Positions 50,639 through 58,150 of a DNA stretch of 64,000 nt are shown in pieces. The stretch covers positions 129,056-193,055 of the forward strand of contig NZ_JBJQOQ010000006.1 of assembly GCF_046036945.1 (NCBI RefSeq). The letters run 5' to 3'. The notes below the pieces were generated by a model, which saw nothing but the letters and a program-made list of their open reading frames with translations, searched no databases and was not told where the DNA came from. The translations under genes were made by a program, and so were the position numbers. The first letter of the stretch is position 1, and every line of letters starts with the position of its first letter. This DNA is from Brevibacillus_C sp046036945. GTDB taxonomy: Bacteria > Bacillota > Bacilli > Brevibacillales > Brevibacillaceae.

Positions 50639-51148
50639 TTATTTTTCTTGAAGCAGATCAGGGCGCAGCACCTTGCGCAGGAAGATCGTCGTGTGCCCTC
50701 TCCCCAGATCTTTTTGCCCGACCCGCACGTAGCCTTTGCGTTCGTACATCTGCGCCAGCCACGGATGCTTGTCCGCCGTTCCGAGCGTCACAGCCGGAGC
50801 TTTTAAGGTGTCCCGGATGATCGTTTCTTCGACCCACTGAAGCAGGGCTGAGCCGACTCCCTTTTTGCCGAGGGCGGGTTCTACCGCGAACCACCAGATG
50901 TGCGGCAAGCCATACGGGCCCGGCTGCAGTCCCCACGGCATGCGCAGCGATACCGTTGCGACGATCCGCCCCTCTTCTTCCATCACGTAACAGGCGTTGT
51001 TGCGGATATTTTTCTCTACCAGTTCGAGATCTGCGGTCGCCGCTGCAAAGTTGATTCCCAACTGGCGGATGGGTTCGTATGCCCGCAGCGTCAACGCGAG
51101 CAGCTCTTCTGCGTCATCTACTGTTGCCAAGCGAAAATTTCTCGCCAC
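50639..51148 (-). CDS. GNAT acetyltransferase, SnaB/YxeL-like by context
   Basis: A 169-residue GNAT protein with the acetyl-CoA binding loop near residue 95 (FAVEPALGKKGVGSALLQWVE) and YERKGYVRVG near the end. The GTG at 51148 with GAGGTGGAAACA upstream fits the preceding gene end; the longer frame overlaps it. In the B. subtilis pathway SnaB (YxeL) acetylates the amino group of S-(2-succino)cysteine before oxidative cleavage. Position among the monooxygenase, importer and deacetylase genes makes that role likely here. Confidence 0.8.
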   Translation of the reverse strand: MARNFRLATVDDAEELLALTLRAYEPIRQLGINFAAATADLELVEKNIRNNACYVMEEEGRIVATVSLRMPWGLQPGPYGLPHIWWFAVEPALGKKGVGSALLQWVEETIIRDTLKAPAVTLGTADKHPWLAQMYERKGYVRVGQKDLGRGHTTIFLRKVLRPDLLQEK

Positions 51149-51158
51149 TGTTTCCACC

Positions 51159-52175
51159 TCACGATTCCCATTTTGTTCCGACGAAGGCAATCCGATCGCC
51201 GACATCGACAACCGGATTGCGCCGGCTTAAGATGATGTACATGTCCTCTTCTGCCAAAATCGGCTGCTCATTTCCCAGCAAATCGATCACGGTTACAAGC
51301 CGCTCTCCCCGTTTCACCACGGTGCCAGGCGCAGGATTGTCGACAGCGATTCCCGCGGCATCCGAGTAGAGGAAGCGCCGCTCTGTGATCGTCACCGGCT
51401 GATGCTCCGGGTGAGGCGGGACGGCATCCTCATAGAGGCCCAATTCTCTGAAAACGGCCCGAAAGCCGCGCTCGGCCCAGTCCACATCCGCCTTCTCCAA
51501 CACCCCTCCGGCTCCCACCTCGACCATGCAGGCGGGAATGCCGTGGAGCAGTGCCTGGACGTCCAGAAAGCCGTTTACATTGCCAGGCAGCTCGTAGAGC
51601 GGCTGGCTGAAATCCACCCGGCAGTGGGCGTAGCCGCCAAACGTACGGGCCAGCTTCTCCGCTTCGGCATAGGTCTGGCTTTGGGCCTCATCGGCCAAAC
51701 GCTTGAAGACCGTGTACGGCCTCGACTGGTAGTGCGTGCCAACGGTATGGGCGTCGATCAAGTGGGTGGCGTGCAGCTTGATCTGTTCGAACAGAAAATG
51801 CGCGATTCTCTGCGAGATCGTCCCTTTGGGATTGCCGGGAAACTGCATATCCAGATCCAATCCGTCCTGCGGCGTGTTTTTTTGCCGGGCCGAAAAAGCC
51901 AGCGGATTGGACACCGGCGTAACGATAATCGCTCCTTTGAGCTTTGCCGGGTCCAGTGCCGGCAGCAGCTTCAGCAGGGCAAATGGAACGTTTAACTCAT
52001 CGCCGTGAACCGCTCCGTTCACCCACAGGACTGGGCCCGGTTCCCGTCCGTTGACGATGTGGACGGGCAAGTAGACAGCCGAACCGTTCGACAGGCGGGC
52101 CACTTCCACATTCCCCTTCGCGTAGAAGCCTGGTTTCGCGGCAAGATTTCCAATTGCAATGATTCGTTCACCCAT
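51159..52175 (-). CDS. Succinylglutamate desuccinylase/aspartoacylase-family hydrolase
   Basis: A 338-residue zinc hydrolase of the AstE/AspA (M14-like) group. Zinc and substrate elements are GAVHGDELNVPFALL near residue 60, DAHTVGTHYQSRPY near 145, and VEVGAGG followed by a lipoyl-like beta domain at the C-terminus (GERLVTVIDLLGNE). Such enzymes remove succinyl, acetyl or other acyl groups from amino acids. It is not part of the B. subtilis yxe or ytm operons, so this operon has an extra deacylation step. The ATG at 52175 follows GAGAGG. Confidence 0.85.
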   Translation of the reverse strand: MGERIIAIGNLAAKPGFYAKGNVEVARLSNGSAVYLPVHIVNGREPGPVLWVNGAVHGDELNVPFALLKLLPALDPAKLKGAIIVTPVSNPLAFSARQKNTPQDGLDLDMQFPGNPKGTISQRIAHFLFEQIKLHATHLIDAHTVGTHYQSRPYTVFKRLADEAQSQTYAEAEKLARTFGGYAHCRVDFSQPLYELPGNVNGFLDVQALLHGIPACMVEVGAGGVLEKADVDWAERGFRAVFRELGLYEDAVPPHPEHQPVTITERRFLYSDAAGIAVDNPAPGTVVKRGERLVTVIDLLGNEQPILAEEDMYIILSRRNPVVDVGDRIAFVGTKWES

Positions 52176-52180
52176 CTTCG

Positions 52181-53639
52181 TCAACCTCTCGTCTGTTGTT
52201 TGGCGTAGCGGTTTTCCGGTATTGTGAGCCCCAAGTGATCGCGCAGGGTATGGCCTGTGTACTCGGTCCTGAAGCTGCCTCGCTCCTGCAGGATGGGAAC
52301 GACCTGGTCAACGAAGAGGTCAAGCCCTTCCGGCAGCAGCGGCGGCATGAGGTTGAAGCCGTCAGCGCCGCCCTCGGCCACCCACTGCTCCATTTTGTCA
52401 GCGAGCCCGGCCGGGGTTCCCACAAATATATGGTGGCCGCGCGAACCGGCGACGGATTGGTACAGTTGGCGAATCGTCAGGTTATCCCGCTTGGCCATCT
52501 CTTTGATCAGCTCAAAGCGGCTTTTCACGGCGTTGGTCGCCGGTATCTCCAGCTCCGGCAGCGGACCGTCGAGCGGATACGGCGTAAGATCGATGCCCCC
52601 CAGGTAGCTGGACAAGATGTTCAAGCCGACCGAGGGAAGGATGTAATCCTGCAGCTCTTGATACTTCTCCTTCGCGATCGCTTCCGTCTCGCCGATGATC
52701 GGAAAGATGCCGGGCATGATGCTGATCTCATCAGGCGAGCGCCCGTACGCTGCCGCCTTGCTTTTCACGCTCTGGTAAAAGGCCTGGGCGTCGGAGAGGT
52801 TGTTTTGCGCCGTAAAGATCACCTCTGCTGTCCGCGCCGCCAAGTGCTGGCCCGGCTCCGAGGAGNGCTGCCGCCTTGCTTTTCACGCTCTGGTAAAAGG
52901 CCTGGGCGTCGGAGAGGTTGTTTTGCGCCGTAAAGATCACCTCTGCTGTCCGCGCCGCCAAGTGCTGGCCCGGCTCCGAGGAGCCTGCCTGGACGATCAC
53001 CGGTTGTCCTTGCGGCGATCTGGCTACGTTCAGCGGCCCGCGCACCGAGAAAAACTCTCCCTTGTAGTTCAGCTCATGCAGCTTGTCCGGATCGAAGAAG
53101 ACGCCGGACGCTTTATCGCGGACGAGTGCGTCCTCTTCCCAGGAGTCCCACAAGCCTTTGACTACCTCGACAAACTCTTCTGCCCGCTTGTAGCGCAGGC
53201 TGTGCTCCAAATGCTCTTCGCCGCCGAAATTCTTCGCGGTCGATTGGATGGAGGACGTGACGACATTCCATCCGGCCCGTCCGCCGCTCAGGTGGTCGAG
53301 CGAAGCAAACTGGCGGGCGATGTGAAATGGCTCGCTGTACGTGGTAGAAGCAGTGGCGACCAAACCGATTTTCGAAGTCACCCCGGCCAGCGACGCCAGC
53401 AGCGTAAACGGTTCAAACCGGGTCAGCACATTGGGATGCGACTTGGCGTCGATCGATAAGCTGTCCGCCAAAAACAGCAGGTCCAGTTTTCCCCGCTCTG
53501 CCGTCTGGGCTAGTTGGTGAAAGTAGGCGAGATTCATGCTTCCATCTGCCTGAGCCTGCGGATGCCGCCAAGAGGCGACATGGTGCCCGGTTCCGGCGAG
53601 GAAAACGCCAATTTTTACCTGTTTCTTGCCAGTTTTCAT
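52181..53639 (-). CDS. FMN-dependent monooxygenase, YxeK/CmoJ-like (copy 2), split by an assembly scar
   Basis: The frame is interrupted at an N (52866) flanked by two identical 117-bp blocks. Removing one block and the N leaves 1341 bp, exactly 446 codons plus stop, the same length as copy 1. The gene is therefore almost certainly intact in the organism. It keeps VFLAGTGHHVASWRHPQA, the YSEPFHIARQFASLDHLSGG core and the C-terminal FRTEYTGHTLRDHLGL. It is first behind a sigma-A promoter at 53765 and probably cleaves an N-acetylated S-substituted cysteine. Confidence 0.85.
52749..52983. repeat. 117-bp exact duplication around an N: scaffold-join artefact
   Basis: Bases 52749-52865 and 52867-52983 are identical, separated by a single N. 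Two contig ends that overlap by 117 bp were evidently joined without merging. Deleting 118 bp restores the reading frame. Confidence 0.93.
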
Positions 53640-53684
53640 ATCTCTCCAGCTCCTCTTTCAAACAGTGGCATGAAGTTTATATTC

Positions 53685-53719
53685 CCTACTAAAACAATAA
53701 TACCTATGGATTTAGTAGG
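53685..53719 (-). promoter_or_regulatory. Inverted repeat in the leader of the sulfur operon
   Basis: CCTACTAAA (53685-53693) and TTTAGTAGG (53711-53719) are perfect 9-bp inverted arms, 17 bp apart. They lie 40-75 bases downstream of the predicted transcription start. This could be a repressor site (for example Rrf2/CymR-like) or an RNA hairpin; which regulator is unknown. Confidence 0.5.
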
Positions 53720-53764
53720 TTTTAAGTTTAAAAAAAATAAAACTTTTTCAATTGGTGTAACAAA

Positions 53765-53794
53765 AATATACTGTCTGGCTTCTTTTTTTGTCAA
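53765..53794 (-). promoter_or_regulatory. Sigma-A promoter of the YxeK-like gene block
   Basis: TTGACA (53789-53794), an 18-bp spacer and TATATT (53765-53770) lie on the minus strand after the terminator of the M20 gene. Confidence 0.75.
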
Positions 53795-53826
53795 GTCTTT
53801 TTTCCACGCGAGTATGCTCCGCTGTG

Positions 53827-53860
53827 AAAAGCAGCCAAGCCCATGCGGCGGGCCGGCTGC
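53827..53860 (-). terminator. Terminator after the M20 deacetylase gene
   Basis: GCAGCC/GGCTGC arms with an inner GGCCC/GGGCTT pairing are followed by TTTTC on the minus strand. Confidence 0.75.
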
Positions 53861-53877
53861 TCTCGTCTTCTGCAGAC

Positions 53878-55086
53878 TTATTTTGCGAGTGCCTGACCGG
53901 GTCTGACAGCGCCGTCGGAAAGATAATGGAAAACAGCAGACACGAATACCTTGCCGATCACCAGCATCGCGCGCTCGTCAACATCGAAATTGGGATGGTG
54001 ATGGGGATACGTGGCGTTGATCTCCGGGTTGCCGCCTCCCGCGAAGAAAAAGGTTCCGGGGACCTGTTGGAGATAATAAGCGAAATCCTCGCCTCCCATG
54101 CGCGGGGGCAGGTGCTTTACGTTTTCTTCTCCAACGATTTGTCTTGCCAGCTCTTCTACCCGTCTGGTCTCCTCCGGATGATTCCATACGGCTGGATACC
54201 CGCGGCGATATTCGACCTTTGCCGTTGCTCCTGCTCCTTCGCAGACAGACGCCGTTATCTGCCTGATCGACTCTTCGATCGAGGTGCGCACCTCTTCCTC
54301 GAAGGTGCGGACTGTCCCCGTGATTCTGGCTGTCTGCGAGATAACGTTGAAGGCCTGGCCTGCTGCAAATGTGCCGACCGTGACGACGGCGGTTTTTAAC
54401 GGATCGACGCGGCGGCTGACGATCTGCTGCAGATTCATCACCAATTGGCAGCCGACGACGAGCGAATCCACCGTCTTGTGCGGATAGGCACCGTGCCCGC
54501 CTTTTCCCTCGATCTCGATTTCGAATGTATCCGCATTGGCCAGCAAGTAGCCTTCGCCAACGCCAACGGTGCCGACCGGTTCGTCTGAGGAGACGTGTGC
54601 TCCGTAGATCACATCCACCCCTTCCAGGCAGCCGTCTTCAATCATCGGCTTGGCTCCGCCGGGGAGAGACTCTTCCGCAAACTGGTGGATAAACACGACA
54701 TTACCTGCCAGCTCGTCCTTTGCTTCACTCAGCACCTTGGCCGTGCCCAGCAGGGCCGCCGTGTGCATGTCGTGGCCGCAGGCGTGCATCACACCGGGAA
54801 TGCGGGACTTGTATTCCACTTCTTTGGCGTCCTGAATCGGCAGAGCGTCAAAATCGGCGCGCAGCGCCACTGTCTTCCCCGGCTTTCCTCCCCTCAGGTA
54901 TCCAACCACGCCCCTTCCTCCGACTTCCGTCCGGACTTCCAAGCCCAGTGCGTTCAAGAATTCGGCGATCTTTTTAGGCGTGTTCACCTCCTGAAAGGAA
55001 AGTTCGGGATACATATGCAGGTCTCGGCGAAACTTCACCAACTCCGGATAGATCTCTTCCAATCTGGCATACAGATTTTCCAACAT
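53878..55086 (-). CDS. M20 amidohydrolase, SndB/YxeP-like
   Basis: A 402-residue zinc amidohydrolase with HACGHDMHTAAL (metal site), FIHQFAEESLPGGA and MGGEDFAYYLQQVPG. B. subtilis SndA/SndB (YtnL/YxeP) of this family deacetylate N-acetylcysteine in the last step of S-alkylcysteine salvage. The ATG at 55086, with AAGGAGTGAACCCG before it, is preferred to the GTG that overlaps the ribosome binding site. A terminator and a new promoter separate it from the monooxygenase gene, so it may be regulated apart from the other nine genes. Confidence 0.87.
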   Translation of the reverse strand: MLENLYARLEEIYPELVKFRRDLHMYPELSFQEVNTPKKIAEFLNALGLEVRTEVGGRGVVGYLRGGKPGKTVALRADFDALPIQDAKEVEYKSRIPGVMHACGHDMHTAALLGTAKVLSEAKDELAGNVVFIHQFAEESLPGGAKPMIEDGCLEGVDVIYGAHVSSDEPVGTVGVGEGYLLANADTFEIEIEGKGGHGAYPHKTVDSLVVGCQLVMNLQQIVSRRVDPLKTAVVTVGTFAAGQAFNVISQTARITGTVRTFEEEVRTSIEESIRQITASVCEGAGATAKVEYRRGYPAVWNHPEETRRVEELARQIVGEENVKHLPPRMGGEDFAYYLQQVPGTFFFAGGGNPEINATYPHHHPNFDVDERAMLVIGKVFVSAVFHYLSDGAVRPGQALAK

Positions 55087-55128
55087 CGGGTTCACTCCTT
55101 CGATTTGAATGGTAGCAAAGTTCGTTTA

Positions 55129-55337
55129 TTAAATATTACCAATATTCGAGAGACAACAGAAGCGATCAGCTGCGTTTCCGGCAAAAAAATGAGACAGCCC
55201 TAATGGACCGAAGGCAAAGCGGAGCTGGCTGCCGGTTGTTGCGGATTTCCTGATGAGGGGAAATACGAAGGTGGGACCTATCCTACAACGGCGGCTAATA
55301 CGTGCAGTACGACGAACAATCCGTATAAACTATTCAT
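55129..55337 (-). pseudogene. Relic of a DUF2269-like membrane protein gene
   Basis: ATG after AGAGGTTATGAG opens 19 codons (MNSLYGLFVVLHVLAAVVG) and stops. The next frame continues with GPTFVFPLIRKSATTGSQLR, as expected for the first two segments of a DUF2269 protein. It diverges after about 30 more residues. The gene is frameshifted near 55278 and truncated at the 3' side by the sulfur operon. Confidence 0.55.
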
Positions 55338-55352
55338 CTCATAACCTCTGTT

Positions 55353-56078
55353 CTATTCGATTACATCGTTCCGGTAAGCAACGCCTACTCTTTTGCCCTT
55401 AAACGGCCCCGACAGCTCAAGGTGGCTCAGCATGACATCCGCTACATCTTCATAAGCCACATCGATTTCATGAAGCCGGCTGAACAGGAGACCGGATAGC
55501 TCGGCCTCGGACAGATCCTTCGTAGATTCCGGGAACGGTATCGGCAATATGTCGGCTGAAACTTGCAAAAGGCCCGGCCTCTCATATTCCGCTCCGTCCA
55601 CCATTGTTCCCGGACACATGAAGGACCAATCAAGCTTTGTGCGGCGCAGCCGGTTCCAATTATCGCTATGATATTTGAACATGGGCGGGATGCCGGGCAG
55701 GTCGTTTCCCATTATTTGGGTATAGGGAATCTCAAGCAACCCCGCACCTCCCATTACCCATACCCGACCGGAGAACTGAGGGTGATCTTCGCACTGTGTC
55801 ACGATGTTGTCCACAATCCGGATGAACTCTTCGCCGTTAGCGACGCTGCCTGCCGCGATAATCGCAACATCCTGATGGCTAAGCGCGTGATAAACGCTCT
55901 GCGGATCCAGGATGTTTTGCGCCGCGATCTTCACTTGCCCCGCGATCTGTTCGCCTTGCTGCTCAATCAGTTTTTCCGGATTGCGCACAAAGGCGGTCAT
56001 CTCGTGCCCCATTTTTACGCCTGACGCCAGCACACGTCTTCCCGTATTTCCCGTAGCGCCGAATACAATGATTTTCAT
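55353..56078 (-). CDS. NAD(P)-binding NmrA/SDR-like oxidoreductase
   Basis: A 241-residue Rossmann-fold protein with the nucleotide motif VFGATGNTGRRVL at the N-terminus and a central VWVMGGAGLL. This atypical short-chain dehydrogenase group often lacks the catalytic Tyr-Lys pair and may act as a redox sensor or quinone reductase. It is divergent from an HxlR-type regulator gene 133 bp away, a common pairing in which the regulator responds to electrophiles or hypochlorite and controls the reductase. Confidence 0.85.
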   Translation of the reverse strand: MKIIVFGATGNTGRRVLASGVKMGHEMTAFVRNPEKLIEQQGEQIAGQVKIAAQNILDPQSVYHALSHQDVAIIAAGSVANGEEFIRIVDNIVTQCEDHPQFSGRVWVMGGAGLLEIPYTQIMGNDLPGIPPMFKYHSDNWNRLRRTKLDWSFMCPGTMVDGAEYERPGLLQVSADILPIPFPESTKDLSEAELSGLLFSRLHEIDVAYEDVADVMLSHLELSGPFKGKRVGVAYRNDVIE

Positions 56079-56134
56079 GGTTGTTTCTCCTTCTTTCTAT
56101 TTGGCAATGTTTTGGATTGACTTGAGAATATCAC

Positions 56135-56191
56135 GGTTCTAAAATCATGGTAAGAACCGACTTTAAAGTAGGTTACTTACTTGAAAGTAAG
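56135..56191. promoter_or_regulatory. Inverted repeats between the reductase and HxlR genes
   Basis: CTTACTTGAAAGTAAG (56176-56191) is a near-perfect palindrome with CTTACTT/AAGTAAG arms, 20 bp before the HxlR start. GGTTCT (56135-56140) and AGAACC (56153-56158) form a second inverted pair. The first is the best operator candidate for the regulator. Confidence 0.55.
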
Positions 56192-56211
56192 CAAGACGGA
56201 GGAGGACTCCC

Positions 56212-56553
56212 ATGAATGCCAATAAGGAGCTTACGGAAGAAAGAAAATGCCCGATTGAAACGGTCATTCATGTATTAGGCGGCAAGTGGAAGCCCACCAT
56301 TCTTTGGCTTTTGCTAGATTCTGCCAAACGATTCAGCGAGTTGGAGAAGCGAATCCCCGGAATTACCCAAAAGATGCTTGCGCAGCATTTACGGGAGCTG
56401 GAGAACGACCGGCTCATTACCCGTACCATATACCCTTCGATTCCGCCTAAAGTGGTATATGCTCTAAGCGAGTATGGCGAAACCTTGATTCCCGTTCTGC
56501 AAACGATGTGCGACTGGGGAGAAAATCATAAACGGCCGGTTGCAAAGCAATAA
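56212..56553 (+). CDS. HxlR-family transcriptional regulator
   Basis: A 113-residue winged-helix protein with the family pattern CPIETVIHVLGGKWKPTILW, LEKRIPGITQKMLAQHLREL and VVYALSEYGETL. The conserved Cys13 is the redox-sensing residue in YodB/HypR-type members. The ATG follows GGAGGAGGACTCCC. Divergence from the NmrA-like gene and the palindrome in the gap suggest repression of both. Confidence 0.92.
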   Translation: MNANKELTEERKCPIETVIHVLGGKWKPTILWLLLDSAKRFSELEKRIPGITQKMLAQHLRELENDRLITRTIYPSIPPKVVYALSEYGETLIPVLQTMCDWGENHKRPVAKQ

Positions 56554-57016
56554 CATTTCCTTTTTCTGCAATGCCGGCCAGGATGTCATTTAAAACTTCC
56601 GAATTGCACGACATTGATACACGCTTTTATATTTTGGATGTTCACTTTCCCTCCCCCTTTCTTTTCATCTGTGCGGCCAAAATACGTTTTCATTTGAGGG
56701 GTACCGCCAACAAAATGCGGATTTTGTTGGCGGTACCCCAGCAGCTGCTGCAGATTCTCGAATACGTGAATCACCTGGGCAGGCAAACATACTGCCGGTA
56801 AACACGATAGACGGTTTGACGATCTCCCACCCAAAAGCAAAGTTGCCCTTCTTCCAACATCTACTGCACGACCCTCAATAGGTCCGGTTGTCTTCACCAG
56901 CAAAATTCACAAATGCTCCCCTTTCGTAGCCAGTTTACTGGAGCAACCTTAAATTCCACTTAGGATAAACAAAGAGCTACCCCGAACTCAGTCAGCGGCG
57001 CTTGCTTGCCGTGAAT
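56554..57016. other. Intergenic region without a convincing gene
   Basis: This 463-bp gap holds a perfect 19-bp-arm palindrome (56698-56739) and short open frames on both strands that lack ribosome binding sites and cross the palindrome. It marks the boundary between the HxlR gene and a lower-GC segment. Confidence 0.6.
56698..56739. repeat. Perfect palindrome GGGGTACCGCCAACAAAAT
   Basis: Arms of 19 bp (56698-56716 and 56721-56739) flank the loop GCGG. Seventeen bases of one arm recur at 61542-61558. It may be a mobile hairpin repeat or a terminator. Confidence 0.85.
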
Positions 57017-58150
57017 TCAAACCGACTTAAACGAGATCCTGTATATGGCGGTGTTGTCTGTATTCCGGTTATAGCAGTATAACATCCGGCTATCTTTGGA
57101 CCATATGAGCAGATCTATAATTTGGTTCGATGCCTTATAAATCACTTCATCGTTGATGAATTGATTATCGTTTAGGCTTACCGCATGTATTTCTGTTCCG
57201 AATCCTTCCGTATTGTATTTTAAGACGCTGTAAGCCAATTTTTTACCATCCTGCGATACGCTAATATGGATCAGTTTCTGATTTTTTAAATCGATCAGCT
57301 GCTCGAGTGATTCGCTTTTTACATCGTAAAGAAAGATACCGAACTGATCCTGGAACAAACCTGCCGCTGCCATTTTTGTATGGCCTACAGGAACCGCATC
57401 AAAAAAATGGCCTTTCAAGCTTTTTTGCCTTTGTTGTTTCGTTTCCAGATCGACAAAAAGCATATGGGTATTGTCGTTGTCGTTGGACAAACATACCGTT
57501 CGGCCATCCTTTAACAGGTTTAAACTCATCAACGTTTTCGGATCCTTTCCGGCAACCTCCGAAATTTTCAGCAAATCTTCCCTATTCCCGCTTTTTGTAT
57601 CCTGAATGAACAAATAATCGTCCATGCCTACGAATCGATGGCTGTCGGGCAGCCACTGTGCGGACAATACACCGTTAAACGCATATAGTTTTTTGTTGGT
57701 AGAAGCATCGTACACGTAAGTTATGTTCGTCTTGTCCTCCGTCCCCATATAGGTAACCAGTATCATTTTACCATCGGCGGAGACGCTGACTTTACTGCTT
57801 TTTACCTGGTTTTGAGGATCGAAGTTACTCATTACCAGGTTTTTGGACATGTCGTAAATACCGGCTTCCACTGAATTTTTCTTTTGCGGATTCGATCTCG
57901 TAAAAACAAACGTATTTATACTCAGGAGATCCGACTCCCGCAATTTGAAAGGGATTGTAAATTTTACAATTTTGCTGATGGCAAAAGGGGGCTCCTCATT
58001 ATCTGACGGCAGAATTTTAAAAAGATCCTTGTCCAATACGGTTAAATAGGAATCACCGTCTCTCAGGGATAAGCCGCTTAACACATGAAATCCTGCTATA
58101 AGCGCACACAAGATCATAACCAATACCATTAAGCTTTTAAACGATTTCAT
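57017..58150 (-). CDS. Membrane-anchored beta-propeller-like protein
   Basis: A 377-residue protein with an N-terminal signal anchor (residues 5-27). Repeats with the TolB/WD-like pattern then run through the chain (VSVSADGKMILVTYMG, AQWLPDSHRFVGMDDYLFIQD, ISVSQDGKKLAYSVLKYN, LIWSKDSRMLYCYNR), consistent with an extracytoplasmic propeller. It overlaps the kinase gene by 4 bp and is the third gene of the regulator-kinase-propeller operon. It may act as an accessory sensor for the kinase; this is inference. Confidence 0.65.
   Translation of the reverse strand: MKSFKSLMVLVMILCALIAGFHVLSGLSLRDGDSYLTVLDKDLFKILPSDNEEPPFAISKIVKFTIPFKLRESDLLSINTFVFTRSNPQKKNSVEAGIYDMSKNLVMSNFDPQNQVKSSKVSVSADGKMILVTYMGTEDKTNITYVYDASTNKKLYAFNGVLSAQWLPDSHRFVGMDDYLFIQDTKSGNREDLLKISEVAGKDPKTLMSLNLLKDGRTVCLSNDNDNTHMLFVDLETKQQRQKSLKGHFFDAVPVGHTKMAAAGLFQDQFGIFLYDVKSESLEQLIDLKNQKLIHISVSQDGKKLAYSVLKYNTEGFGTEIHAVSLNDNQFINDEVIYKASNQIIDLLIWSKDSRMLYCYNRNTDNTAIYRISFKSV

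Noticed and set aside
52749..52983. Genuine tandem duplication or pseudogenisation of the second monooxygenase
   Set aside because: The N and the exact block identity, plus restoration of a 446-codon gene on removal, point to a scaffold join.
55095..55352. SAM (S-box) riboswitch upstream of the sulfur operon
   Set aside because: No S-box core could be found; the sequence instead encodes a decayed membrane protein frame.
56586..56903. 105-codon open frame on the minus strand
   Set aside because: It lacks a ribosome binding site, runs through the palindrome and has no protein-like pattern.
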